NCBI RefSeq assembly: GCF_009725235.1
Contig: NZ_WJFC01000268.1
Coordinates: 1 to 16,467 of the forward strand
Source: Scytonema sp. UIC 10036
GTDB lineage: Bacteria; Cyanobacteriota; Cyanobacteriia; Cyanobacteriales; Nostocaceae
Direction: 5' to 3'
Length of the DNA: 16,467 nucleotides
The first letter of the stretch is position 1, and every line of letters starts with the position of its first letter. A program made the position numbers and the translations under genes. The notes under the pieces were generated by a model. It made no database searches. It was not told the DNA's origin and saw only the letters and a list, made by a program, of their open reading frames with translations. Positions 7,903 through 15,262 of the stretch are shown here, piece by piece.

Positions 7903-8379
7903 ATGATGAAATCAATGCTACAGCTTGCAAATGAATTGGGTTACAGCCACACGACAGTGGCTAACAAGGTCAAAGAATTAGAAACCGAACTAGGACGCGA
8001 ACTCGGTACTTATCAAGGACGCGCCCGGATGCTTTCTCCTGATGAGCAAGAATTGATTCGCGCTAGATGCCCCCAGCGCCAACCAAAGGAAGGTGCTATC
8101 GTCTTACGCACTACTCAGACCATATCTAAAGTTTCTGCTCCATCTTTGCCCATCATTCCTGAGATTGTGGCTGAGGAAGTCGATACAACCGAGATTGACA
8201 CTCATAATGATGTGCTAGACAATTACTCGGAACAACTGGATGAAGCCTTAAAGCAAGCTTTGCTCAATTCAGCGAGAAAGGATGCAAAAGCATTGAAGCC
8301 GCAAATCAAGGCGATTTATAAGACTGCGCTGATTGAGGCTAAGAGCGAAGTTCTAAAAGAGAATCTGGGAGCTAAATAG
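7903..8379 (+). CDS. HTH DNA-binding protein, 158 aa
   Basis: The N-terminus carries a helix-turn-helix at about residues 6-26 (LQLANELGYSHTTVANKVKEL) followed by a basic segment with MLSPDEQELIRARC, a layout seen in small phage and plasmid regulators. A Pro/Ser/Val-rich linker (70-95) leads to a helical, charged C-terminus (106-155) that could oligomerise. Two ATGs lie in tandem (7903, 7906), with a weak AGAGAT upstream. It is the first gene of the rightward operon, divergent from the RHH gene and facing the TTGCAA cluster, so it probably binds DNA nearby. Whether it acts as repressor, activator or partition adaptor cannot be told from the sequence. Confidence 0.65.
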   Translation: MMKSMLQLANELGYSHTTVANKVKELETELGRELGTYQGRARMLSPDEQELIRARCPQRQPKEGAIVLRTTQTISKVSAPSLPIIPEIVAEEVDTTEIDTHNDVLDNYSEQLDEALKQALLNSARKDAKALKPQIKAIYKTALIEAKSEVLKENLGAK

Positions 8380-8550
8380 ATGACGCCGGAACTAAGACCC
8401 ATCGTTCAACGGACACTAGCAAGGCTTAAGAACTGCGAGGCTCTACAAGAAATTATCTCAAGGCTGGACGCGTCTACAAACAATAACAAACTCAAATTAC
8501 TAGAACCCAATCAGCCATGCGTAACAGATACCAGCGAGAGCCTGAAATAA
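8380..8550 (+). CDS. Small hypothetical protein, 56 aa
   Basis: This 57-codon frame begins at the ATG directly after the TAG of the HTH gene, with no gap, and GGGAG lies 8 nt before it, a good ribosome binding site. It encodes a short polar, probably helical protein starting MTPELRPIVQRTLARLKN with no recognisable domain. Its last 34 bp overlap the start of the next gene. The ribosome binding site and the tight packing are what support it. I cannot assign a function. Confidence 0.5.
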   Translation: MTPELRPIVQRTLARLKNCEALQEIISRLDASTNNNKLKLLEPNQPCVTDTSESLK

Positions 8551-8702
8551 AGCCACTGGAACCAGAAGCTTATACGATCGCAATTTACTTCTTTATGTTT
8601 CTACTTCTGGTGTCGTTTTTAGGTAGTTCTTACTTAAATCGATACCCTGAAACAACAAACGCTATTCAACTTATGGAGGAACCGACCAATGACCAGCGAT
8701 AA
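8517..8702 (+). CDS. Small single-pass membrane protein, 61 aa
   Basis: The 61 residues contain one clear membrane helix at about 19-39 (YTIAIYFFMFLLLVSFLGSS), preceded by a charged N-terminus and followed by a 20-residue polar tail. No signal-peptidase site stands out. It overlaps the 56-residue ORF upstream and, by 14 bp, the coiled-coil gene downstream, whose ribosome binding site (GGAGG) lies in its final codons. That packing marks an operon. It may anchor the soluble coiled-coil partner or work with the three-TM protein. A holin is a weaker alternative, with no lysin nearby. Confidence 0.6.
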   Translation: MRNRYQREPEIKPLEPEAYTIAIYFFMFLLLVSFLGSSYLNRYPETTNAIQLMEEPTNDQR

Positions 8703-9303
8703 CAATTCCACAAATGGGAGAGGCAAGCAAAAAAGAGGAATCAATATTCCTAATGTTGGCAATGCTGTTAACGGTGCTAAATCAGCTTTTAGGGAAGTTA
8801 CAGGACAAAGTGTAACCCCACTAGAATATGCCCGTGAAAAGCAGCAAGTACAAAACCAAACCAACTACCAAGTATTGCGACAAGACCGCGCAAAACTTCA
8901 GCAAGAAACAGTTAAGGCTGATACTGAAGAAAAGCGTATTGAATTTTTCCAAGCACAGTATAAGGAATTGGGTCACAAAATTGATACAGCATGGGTTAAG
9001 GCTGATATCGCTGAGATTGACCATCAAACCGCAATTGTTGAAAAAGAAATTTCTATGGTGAATAAGGACATCAGAGAAATTGAATTGGCTATCGAAAAAG
9101 ATAACAAAGCAATTCTTGAAGAAAAGCAAGAATTAAATTACTTGAAAGGTCTTGAAGAGTTACGTTCGATTAGCTTAGGGATTTCCGAAAAGACCTATGA
9201 CAATGACATTAAGCAAGGTGTGCTTGATGTTAACGGTAGTGAAGTAGCACAAAACGCTATTCCTACCAAGGCATCTATCAAAGCATTTTTAATAGGAGCA
9301 TAA
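8689..9303 (+). CDS. Coiled-coil protein of unknown function, 204 aa
   Basis: I do not recognise this protein family. Residues 1-40 are polar and basic and probably flexible. Residues about 45-160 are rich in E, K, Q and D with heptad-like hydrophobic spacing (REIELAIEKDNKAILEEKQE), so a long coiled coil is likely. The last 40 residues are mixed and end in a hydrophobic helix (KASIKAFLIGA). GGAGG lies 9 nt before the ATG. It is tightly packed between two membrane-protein genes. With the coiled-coil ATPase encoded next, it suggests a membrane-associated filament or tether, but the role is unknown. Confidence 0.65.
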   Translation: MTSDNNSTNGRGKQKRGINIPNVGNAVNGAKSAFREVTGQSVTPLEYAREKQQVQNQTNYQVLRQDRAKLQQETVKADTEEKRIEFFQAQYKELGHKIDTAWVKADIAEIDHQTAIVEKEISMVNKDIREIELAIEKDNKAILEEKQELNYLKGLEELRSISLGISEKTYDNDIKQGVLDVNGSEVAQNAIPTKASIKAFLIGA

Positions 9304-9304
9304 A

Positions 9305-9583
9305 ATGAGAGACAATTCTATTTCTTGGTTAAGTTTGCAGTGGCTCACTACATTTCTGGGGACACTGGCAACAACTCAACTTTTTAACTTACTCCAACAA
9401 CTCAATTTAATGCCCCAATATGCAGTTCGTGTTGTGCTGGTGTCACTGGCAATCATAGCAGTAAGTTATTGGTTCATTTGGGCATATACGGGAGTAAATA
9501 TAGCTAGTCCCAAAGGTAAAAACTTACTTTACTACGGTATCCCGTTCGTTGGTTTATTCGCATTTTTACTTGGACTACTTTAA
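9305..9583 (+). CDS. Small three-helix membrane protein, 92 aa
   Basis: Three hydrophobic segments are visible, at about residues 9-28, 40-61 and 74-92, with short loops, so this is an integral membrane protein with almost no soluble part. AGGAG lies 6 nt before the ATG, which follows the previous stop by one base. It closes the small operon: a terminator hairpin begins 8 bp after the stop. No family is recognised. The coupling suggests it forms a complex with the one-TM and coiled-coil proteins. Confidence 0.65.
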   Translation: MRDNSISWLSLQWLTTFLGTLATTQLFNLLQQLNLMPQYAVRVVLVSLAIIAVSYWFIWAYTGVNIASPKGKNLLYYGIPFVGLFAFLLGLL

Positions 9584-9584
9584 T

Positions 9585-9626
9585 CAAAAAGCAGGGATGA
9601 GCGTTATCATTCCTGCCTTTTGATTA
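9585..9626 (+). terminator. Rho-independent terminator closing the small operon
   Basis: GCAGGGATGA (9591-9600) pairs with TCATTCCTGC (9607-9616) around the 6-nt loop GCGTTA, with one G-T pair, and is followed by CTTTTGATTACTTT. Partly complementary A and T runs extend the stem base. It directly follows the three-TM gene, so the large ATPase gene downstream needs its own promoter or read-through. Confidence 0.75.
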
Positions 9627-9657
9627 CTTTAACTTTTGAATCTTTCTAATAATAATT

Positions 9658-11628
9658 ATGCCACACGAAAAAGAAAATCGTAGAGAAGCGAAATCACCAC
9701 TAGTAATCATTGGTGTCGTTAGTGCTGCACTATCGATTGGTTTATGCTTAGACAAAAATGTCCACACTGGAATTAAGTTAGGCGTTCCAACTATTGGCTT
9801 TTTATCTTGTTTAGTTGCGCGACATGGTGTTAAACACGAATTGACTGAGCTAGAGGAACAATTTAATGAACGCTACGACGGGCTTGACCAATGGGAAAAG
9901 GACATTATCAATAAAGAAGATGACTACAAGATTGCCCTTAACCGCCTAGAGCAAGAGAAACGAACGCTACACAATGACTATGTAGCTAAGTTGAACGCTT
10001 TGCGTGAAGCCGAACAGCGACTTAAAGACCAGTACGAAAATTGGGTGAATGAGTTAAAGTCGCAACACGCTGCTAAACTAGCTGAACTGGACAAAGACCG
10101 TCGTATTTTTGAGCAAGAAAGGCAATTGCAAGAAAGCTTGTTGTCTGCCAAAAAAGACCAAATAGCAACGCAACTGCTAGAACAGAACGAACAACGACGC
10201 GCCGAACTGGATGCCAAGGAAGCAATGATTAATCAGCGCGTGAGGGATGTTAATTCCCAGCTAGAGCAACTTCAGCAGGAGATAGAAAACGAGTATCAAG
10301 CTAAGCTGACAGCATTCAATGAGGAAAAATCTTTCTTATTGGACAAACATACTCGCGAAATAGAAAGCTGGAAACAACGCTATAAGGATGCACAAACACA
10401 AATAGCAATTAGCAAAGCTCCTAGATTCCCAATTGGGGGGGATGAAATAGCAAGCAATGAGTGTATCAAAGTTATCCGCTATCTGTGGACGCAAGAAACA
10501 CCAATTAAGGTTGATTGTCACGAAAGACAACCTCAAAACCAAGGTAACAAGGATGTGTTCTGGTTGACTTTACGTGACGCAACACAGCTATCAGCGCTTA
10601 GAGGTAAAGTTGAGGAAATTCAATACATTTTAGGCAAGGCTCACAAGCCCGTTATCGAACAGGAGCGTGGGGAATCCACACTCCGGATTGAGTTAAAACG
10701 CAACACAGAACCCAACATAGTACTAAAAGCCAGCAAGGAAGGCGTGGAAGACAAAATCCCAACACTGGCTAAATACAAAGACGGCAAGCGCGGCTGGCTT
10801 GTCACTGGGCACCCCGGTGCAGGTAAAACTTCCGTCCTAATTTGGTTGGGGCAACTGGTCGGAGGTGAGAACTGCGATCGCATTGCCCTCAATCCACACA
10901 ATGATGAATTCTCAATGTTTCAGAAATATGGATATCATGAGTTAACTGAACTAAAGGTGATTTATGAGCAATTTGAATTGTTAGCTGAAGAATTAATTTT
11001 GAGGGGACAAGACCCGACTAGAAGGCGCAAGCTAGTTATTGCTGTTGACGAATTAGGTAAAATCCTAAGCAATGCTGAAGACCCGCAAAGAATCATGGAA
11101 ATCATCCGCCAGATTAATGTGGAGGGACGAAAACTTGAGATGGTAATTTTAGTAGGAAATCACTCCCAAACAACATCAGCTATTAAGATGGATGCTGAAT
11201 TCAGAAGCGCTTTTTATCAACTGTTTTTAGTTGGTGCTGCTAGGGAATTAATGAAGAAACCTAACTCGCCCGATTTGAAAGACTGGGAAGCTAATTGGAT
11301 TCAAGATACTGCTTATCCAGCTATTAGTTTAATTAATGGTCAGTGGAATTTATGCATTCACCCAACACACTGGAATTACACAGAATACCGTGATAGCGGT
11401 AATCCTCCAAAGGGATTGCAAGAAATGAAGATTCAGCCATTATCTATTGCGGTATGTGGCGAGAAAACAATTACTAACTATGGGCTAACCGATGAAGAAA
11501 TAGAACAAATCAACAGTCTTAAGCACTTGTCAATATCCCAGATAATTTATGAAATTTGGGGCATAAAACAGAGTAAGAATGCAAAATACAAGGCGAGAAA
11601 AGAGCAAGTAGAGCGTTTTTTGGGTTGA
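9658..11628 (+). CDS. Membrane-anchored coiled-coil P-loop ATPase, 656 aa
   Basis: Two membrane segments near the N-terminus (about residues 14-30 and 38-54) are followed by a long coiled coil (about 60-250), a mixed region (255-365), and a P-loop NTPase domain with Walker A GHPGAGKT (384-391), Walker B KLVIAVDEL (458-466, D464/E465) and a polar residue N501 after the strand MVILVG, in the place of a sensor or third motif. The C-terminus (about 610-656) looks like a winged-helix DNA-binding segment (LSISQIIYEIWGIKQSK). The order resembles DNA pumps and segregation ATPases of the FtsK/HerA/TraD broad class, but I cannot name the family. Membrane anchoring, a coiled-coil arm and a DNA-binding tail suggest tethering or moving the replicon. 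The ATG lacks a clear ribosome binding site. Confidence 0.7.
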   Translation: MPHEKENRREAKSPLVIIGVVSAALSIGLCLDKNVHTGIKLGVPTIGFLSCLVARHGVKHELTELEEQFNERYDGLDQWEKDIINKEDDYKIALNRLEQEKRTLHNDYVAKLNALREAEQRLKDQYENWVNELKSQHAAKLAELDKDRRIFEQERQLQESLLSAKKDQIATQLLEQNEQRRAELDAKEAMINQRVRDVNSQLEQLQQEIENEYQAKLTAFNEEKSFLLDKHTREIESWKQRYKDAQTQIAISKAPRFPIGGDEIASNECIKVIRYLWTQETPIKVDCHERQPQNQGNKDVFWLTLRDATQLSALRGKVEEIQYILGKAHKPVIEQERGESTLRIELKRNTEPNIVLKASKEGVEDKIPTLAKYKDGKRGWLVTGHPGAGKTSVLIWLGQLVGGENCDRIALNPHNDEFSMFQKYGYHELTELKVIYEQFELLAEELILRGQDPTRRRKLVIAVDELGKILSNAEDPQRIMEIIRQINVEGRKLEMVILVGNHSQTTSAIKMDAEFRSAFYQLFLVGAARELMKKPNSPDLKDWEANWIQDTAYPAISLINGQWNLCIHPTHWNYTEYRDSGNPPKGLQEMKIQPLSIAVCGEKTITNYGLTDEEIEQINSLKHLSISQIIYEIWGIKQSKNAKYKARKEQVERFLG

Positions 11629-12031
11629 GGAACCGGGAACCATTGCTGCATATGCGTTGCAGAATATTACCGTTGGGTTATATTGGGTTCAACCCAAATT
11701 CAAAAACCCTGGGATTTTGGGAACCCAGCCAACCGAACAAAACGCTTATGCAGCAAGGCTTAAACCCAACACTCAACCCAAATGAACCCAAAATTCGACG
11801 GCTGAAACCCTCATTCTTACGTTTTCTTAAAATTGGGTTCATTTGGGTTCGTTGGGTTGGGTTCGTCGGAACCCAGAACCCATTAACAGCAAGGGTTAAA
11901 CCGAATTTAACCATTTTAGCCCTCTGTGAACCCAAATCTAATTTCTTAATAGCAACTCAAGCGTATTTTTTAATATTTTATTTGGATTATTGGGGATGCA
12001 TCTATGTTTATCTTGATTAACAAAGAAACCC
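11629..12031. repeat. Non-coding GGGTT/AACCC repeat-rich region
   Basis: This 403-bp stretch holds no convincing gene. It is dense in GGGTT and AACCC in both orientations (for example GGGTTCAACCC, and ATTTGGGTTCGTTGGGTTGG). A perfect 17-bp inverted repeat, AACCCAAATGAACCCAA (11775-11791) with TTGGGTTCATTTGGGTT (11833-11849), encloses a 41-nt loop. A second pair, TTGCTGCATATGCGTT (11643-11658) with AACGCTTATGCAGCAA (11741-11756), matches 15 of 16. It could fold into large hairpins, serve as transcription end for the ATPase gene, or be a binding region for a replicon protein. Confidence 0.55.
11740..11761 (+). repeat. Dispersed 22-bp repeat, copy 1
   Basis: Core AACGCTTATGCAGCAAGGCT occurs here and again, with a single T-to-C change, at 16244-16265 inside the terminal box array. 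An inverted near-copy lies at 11643-11658. It is probably a small dispersed host or replicon repeat. Confidence 0.5.
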
Positions 12032-12445
12032 ATGAATCCCATAAAACATCTAGCCAAAATAACCAACAAAATCAGCGAGTCTAAGCAAATAATGCAACAG
12101 ACTTATTTAGAATTCCATCTGATTGAGGATTTTGAAGGAATTCATTTAAGCTTATTAAGAGAGCTTATTGAATTGCACTCAATGATTTTAGAAAGAGTGC
12201 TTGAGTTGATGTTATTTACAGATGTGAGGAACTATAATCACCTATCTTGCCAGAACGATAATGACACAAAAGAATGGTTTCCTTGGCGAGAGGCAAGCCG
12301 ATTCAAGGAACCGCAAAAGATAGACAATGAGCAAATTAAAGCGCTTTACAAAAAACTTAAATCTAGCACTGGAGAACTCAATCTATCGCCATCTGAATTA
12401 GGATTCATTATTAATGCAATAGAGGAAAAGATAGAGATTGAGTAA
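12032..12445 (+). CDS. Hypothetical protein, 137 aa
   Basis: I do not recognise this protein. It is 137 residues, predicted mainly helical, with a leucine-rich amphipathic stretch at about 28-62 (LLRELIELHSMILERVLELM) that could form a helical bundle or dimer. No membrane helix or signal peptide is visible. It starts at an ATG preceded by a weak AAAGAAA. It is followed by a 55-bp gap containing a HIP1 site and then by a small gene with a strong ribosome binding site. It lies in the same direction as, and upstream of, the telomere-resolvase gene. Confidence 0.6.
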   Translation: MNPIKHLAKITNKISESKQIMQQTYLEFHLIEDFEGIHLSLLRELIELHSMILERVLELMLFTDVRNYNHLSCQNDNDTKEWFPWREASRFKEPQKIDNEQIKALYKKLKSSTGELNLSPSELGFIINAIEEKIEIE

Positions 12446-12500
12446 AGCTCTAGCGAAGTGCGATCGCGTTTATTTCAGATTTCAAAGTAAGGAGAAAAAT

Positions 12501-12707
12501 ATGGAACTCTCAAACCAACATTATCTAGACCACTGGAAGCAAGACTCATTCGATGAATATTGCGATCCTCCTAAAAAAATAATCGGAGTTGACCCAGAAA
12601 CAAACGATCTAATTGCTGAGGGCGATTGTTGCTTCATCCCTCACTACTACCCCCTCCCAGCAGGTGCGGCACTACCAGATGAGCATTATGAGGATATCCC
12701 CTTCTAA
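12501..12707 (+). CDS. Small acidic hypothetical protein, 68 aa
   Basis: AAGGAG six bases before the ATG at 12501 decides this start. The frame is open further upstream to a TTG at 12438, but the added residues lack a ribosome binding site and cross the end of the previous gene. The 68-residue product is acidic and rich in aromatic residues and proline, with three cysteines (YCDPP and DCCF) that could bind metal. No family is recognised. It is the last gene before the resolvase promoter. Confidence 0.6.
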   Translation: MELSNQHYLDHWKQDSFDEYCDPPKKIIGVDPETNDLIAEGDCCFIPHYYPLPAGAALPDEHYEDIPF

Positions 12708-12722
12708 TTACTAAAAAAAATC

Positions 12723-12773
12723 TAACTGGTTATTGACACTTAATAACCAGTTAAGTTAATATATAACCAGTTA
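12723..12773 (+). promoter_or_regulatory. Resolvase promoter overlapped by three TAACCAGTTA boxes
   Basis: TTGACA (12733-12738) and TAATAT (12757-12762), 18 bp apart, form a near-consensus promoter pointing at the resolvase gene. Three perfect boxes cover it: TAACTGGTTA at 12723-12732 (reverse orientation, touching the -35), TAACCAGTTA at 12744-12753 (in the spacer) and again at 12764-12773 (just past the -10). Box starts are 21 and 20 bp apart, about two helical turns, so a protein could bind all three on one face. The same box is in the telomere palindrome and the terminal array, so the resolvase itself is the likely repressor. A ribosome binding site (AAGGAAG) follows. Confidence 0.8.
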
Positions 12774-12793
12774 GACGGAGAAAGGAAGAATAT

Positions 12794-14821
12794 ATGTCAA
12801 GGCTACTAGAGGAAAAGGTAAATGAGCTATTCGAGACAACCAAAGACCTCATGAGCCGTGAGGAAATCGAGCCATATTGCGAACAGTTCAACGAGTGGCT
12901 CAATACCCAAGCTACTTACAGTATTGAATCTCTTGGCACTGTTCTGAGTCGCGCTGGATTTTATAAAAAGTTCAAATCAATCACCAATTTGATTCCTGGT
13001 CAAAATGCTGTTGTGGTTGAAAAGTATGACGCTGATGGTAATGTCAAAGGCACTGAGTTAAAACACTTGTGTTTAGTTCTTTGCGGATTATCCAAAAAAC
13101 AATGGGACGAACGCAATCAAACAACACGAGTAACTGACCGATTATCTAATGAGAGACAAGAGATTGACCCAGATAAGTATTTAGAGGTCACAGAACAATT
13201 ACTAGAAAGTGAAGACCCACATGAACTGGCTGTTGGTTTGATTGCCGCGACTGGACGCAGACCACACGAAATTTTAGCTCGTGCTAAGTTTATCCCAGTT
13301 GAGGGACAAGCCTACAAAGTAGTGTTCTCCGGTCAAGGTAAAAAGCGTGGTCAAGACGCTAGTTTTCAAATTGGTACTCTTTACCCTGCGGAGTATATAA
13401 TCAAATGTCTCAATCGCCTACGTAAAGAAGCCAGCATTAAAGCTCTTCTTGAAGAAGTTGTGAACGAATTCCCAGACGACCTACCAGCGCAAAACCGAGC
13501 TATAGACAACCGTCGGGGTCAATCTCTTAGACGTGTTGTTAGAGACTATTTTGGAGACAAATTTGATGAAAATCCAGCTTTAGAATTACGTTCAGGAGAT
13601 GAGCAGAACAACAACAAAGCCTTACGGGCTGCTTGTGCTGCGTTAATTGTTGAGCGTGATTATCCAGGCTCAATTGGTTCTAAAATGCTTTCCTTTGGTC
13701 GGTTTTTAGGTCACATTGCTCCTAATGAAAAGCCATCTGACAAAGATTTGAACCATATTGTGACCAGTTTGGGTTATGCGGACTATTACGTTAGTAAGCC
13801 AATTTCTTACCCGGTCGCACCACAAAAGGAAAAATTAGCTCAGGTAAGAGTTACTGAAGCAGATTTTGAGATTGTCAAAAAACTTCAGAAACAACTCGAA
13901 CTGCCTAACCGACAAGCCGTCGTTACTCGGTTGATTGAGTTTTTTGAGAAAGGAACTAAAGAATTACTCGAAGCAAAAAACCAAATAGCTTCTCTAACCA
14001 AACAAGTCAACCAGTTACAAGAACAAAATAACCAGTTAAAGGAATTATCTATGGAAACCTCACAACCTACTCAAACAACTATTAATCCTTCGGACTTAGA
14101 AGCAATGATTGGAAGAATGATTGATGAGAAGTTGAAGTCAATACTTCAGCAACTACCAGTAGGTCAAGCGCAAGCGCAAGCGCAAACAGTCAAAAAAGAT
14201 GAGCCAGCAACACAACAACCTGTTGCTCAAGCAAAAGAAAAAGAGGTTACTGATTGGGAGATTAAAACCAATGAAGAATTATGGGCGGCTAAGTCGTCTG
14301 GTGCGGCAGTTGAAAAAGTTCGACGGTCTTTTGAGGCTATTTGCTTATATAACGATACAGTAGCAACTGGCGACAACGACCGCTTGGCAATTACCAACCA
14401 AGCTTTAAGAGCTTTGTCAGGCACTAATGGCTTACTTGTAGGAGAGTGGATTAAGTCCCATGCTGATGAAATTGTCAGTCACAATTCTAAGCATGGAATG
14501 CAAAATGCCAAAGACCCCAGCAAAGTAGAGACTTACTACAATAAGCGGCACGGGCAAGAAAAAATCCAAGATATCCTCAAGGTTGTTGATGAAAAATTCT
14601 TAGATGGACAAGCACTAAAAACTGACAAGACAAATGACTCTAGTGCAAAACTAAATATCCACGTTTTTACTGATAAGGAATGCCCTAGCGTAATGGATGG
14701 CATAAACTATCTGTCAGAACGCCCAAATGTTGATGGATTTAAGATAGGAGAGGGAGATACATGGGTAAGGGAAAAGGACGGTTACAGAAACCTAACAAAT
14801 AAACAGCTATTTGCTTTCTAG
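12794..14821 (+). CDS. telA-like: Telomere resolvase (protelomerase) with long C-terminal extension
   Basis: Telomere resolvases cut a palindromic replicated telomere and rejoin each half into a hairpin, using tyrosine-recombinase chemistry. In this 675-residue protein residues 125-335 carry the catalytic signature: TGRRPHEI (153-160, first arginine), a basic GQGKKRGQ (180-187, catalytic lysine candidate), KALR (275-278, the K-x-x-R spacing reported for TelK), LGH (305-307) and a tyrosine cluster at Y328/Y331/Y332. The distance from LGH to the tyrosines is longer than the usual nine residues. Residues 350-385 could be an extra DNA-binding unit, 386-420 a coiled coil, 456-464 a QA repeat, and 485-605 a separate helical C-terminal domain. 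Length is close to TelN and TelK (about 630-640) and above TelA and ResT (about 440-450). The palindromic end and shared boxes strongly support the call. Confidence 0.85.
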   Translation: MSRLLEEKVNELFETTKDLMSREEIEPYCEQFNEWLNTQATYSIESLGTVLSRAGFYKKFKSITNLIPGQNAVVVEKYDADGNVKGTELKHLCLVLCGLSKKQWDERNQTTRVTDRLSNERQEIDPDKYLEVTEQLLESEDPHELAVGLIAATGRRPHEILARAKFIPVEGQAYKVVFSGQGKKRGQDASFQIGTLYPAEYIIKCLNRLRKEASIKALLEEVVNEFPDDLPAQNRAIDNRRGQSLRRVVRDYFGDKFDENPALELRSGDEQNNNKALRAACAALIVERDYPGSIGSKMLSFGRFLGHIAPNEKPSDKDLNHIVTSLGYADYYVSKPISYPVAPQKEKLAQVRVTEADFEIVKKLQKQLELPNRQAVVTRLIEFFEKGTKELLEAKNQIASLTKQVNQLQEQNNQLKELSMETSQPTQTTINPSDLEAMIGRMIDEKLKSILQQLPVGQAQAQAQTVKKDEPATQQPVAQAKEKEVTDWEIKTNEELWAAKSSGAAVEKVRRSFEAICLYNDTVATGDNDRLAITNQALRALSGTNGLLVGEWIKSHADEIVSHNSKHGMQNAKDPSKVETYYNKRHGQEKIQDILKVVDEKFLDGQALKTDKTNDSSAKLNIHVFTDKECPSVMDGINYLSERPNVDGFKIGEGDTWVREKDGYRNLTNKQLFAF

Positions 14822-14854
14822 TAGCTGAGTTCACTTACTACGCTTTCCCGTATC

Positions 14855-14890
14855 AGCCGTCATTGCATTAAATGCAGTGGCGGCTTTTGG
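14855..14890 (+). terminator. Terminator after the telomere-resolvase gene
   Basis: AGCCGTCATTGCAT (14855-14868) pairs with ATGCAGTGGCGGCT (14872-14885) over 14 positions, including two G-T pairs, with a 3-nt loop and the tail TTTTGGG. It lies 33 bp after the stop codon. Confidence 0.75.
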
Positions 14891-14895
14891 GTAGA

Positions 14896-15162
14896 TTAAT
14901 CTAAAAAGCTAACCGTAACTTTATAGGTGGTGCTACATTGTCTTTTATCAGTCTGCAAATCAGAACAAAGAAAAGTTGAGGAAAATTCTTGCTTGTCCAA
15001 CAACCGTTCTTTAGTAGGAGAAAGAATAAGCAAAGTTTTGTTACAACACATAGGATTACAGCAAGAAATAGTTGCTGGCAAACTGTCAAAAACTAAAGAC
15101 CAATCTTTATTTTTATAACCAGTTCCTCGACCGTAAGCGTTAACTTTAACAAGATAAGGCAT
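14896..15162 (-). CDS. Possible small cysteine-rich protein, 88 aa
   Basis: This leftward frame converges on the resolvase gene. The 88 residues contain seven cysteines, including the cluster SCCNPMCCNK, with otherwise ordinary composition, and end in KVTVSFLD. No membrane segment or known domain is seen. The ATG has no close ribosome binding site; a GGGGGGAG lies about 35 nt upstream, too far to serve it. Two shorter frames overlap it, but this is the longest and most protein-like. It could be a cysteine-bearing accessory protein, or a chance frame. Confidence 0.4.
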   Translation of the reverse strand: MPYLVKVNAYGRGTGYKNKDWSLVFDSLPATISCCNPMCCNKTLLILSPTKERLLDKQEFSSTFLCSDLQTDKRQCSTTYKVTVSFLD

Positions 15163-15230
15163 TTGTTGTACTAAAAAACATCTTTCTATTATCTCCCCCC
15201 AGCGCGATCGCCCTCCGGTGCGTCCCCTAC

Positions 15231-15262
15231 TTGCGTACTACAATAGAGTAGTACACGATATG
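15231..15262 (+). promoter_or_regulatory. Inverted repeat and possible promoter for a small transcript
   Basis: GTACTAC-AATAGA-GTAGTAC (15235-15254) is a perfect 7-bp inverted repeat. TTGCGT at 15231 and GATATG at about 15257 are weak promoter-like elements around it. It precedes two hairpins and no long gene. Confidence 0.3.

Noticed and set aside
10809..10832. ParA-type partition ATPase
   Set aside because: The P-loop GHPGAGKT is not the deviant ParA type, and the protein has membrane segments and a long coiled coil.
11625..12020. A 131-codon rightward frame after the ATPase gene
   Set aside because: It starts at a TTG inside the previous gene and runs through the GGGTT/AACCC repeats; the opposite strand is open as well, and the translation is repeat-driven and rich in Pro, Asn and Trp without a domain.
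12438..12500. Upstream extension of the 68-residue gene from a TTG
   Set aside because: The ATG at 12501 has AAGGAG at the right distance; the extension overlaps the previous gene and has no such site.
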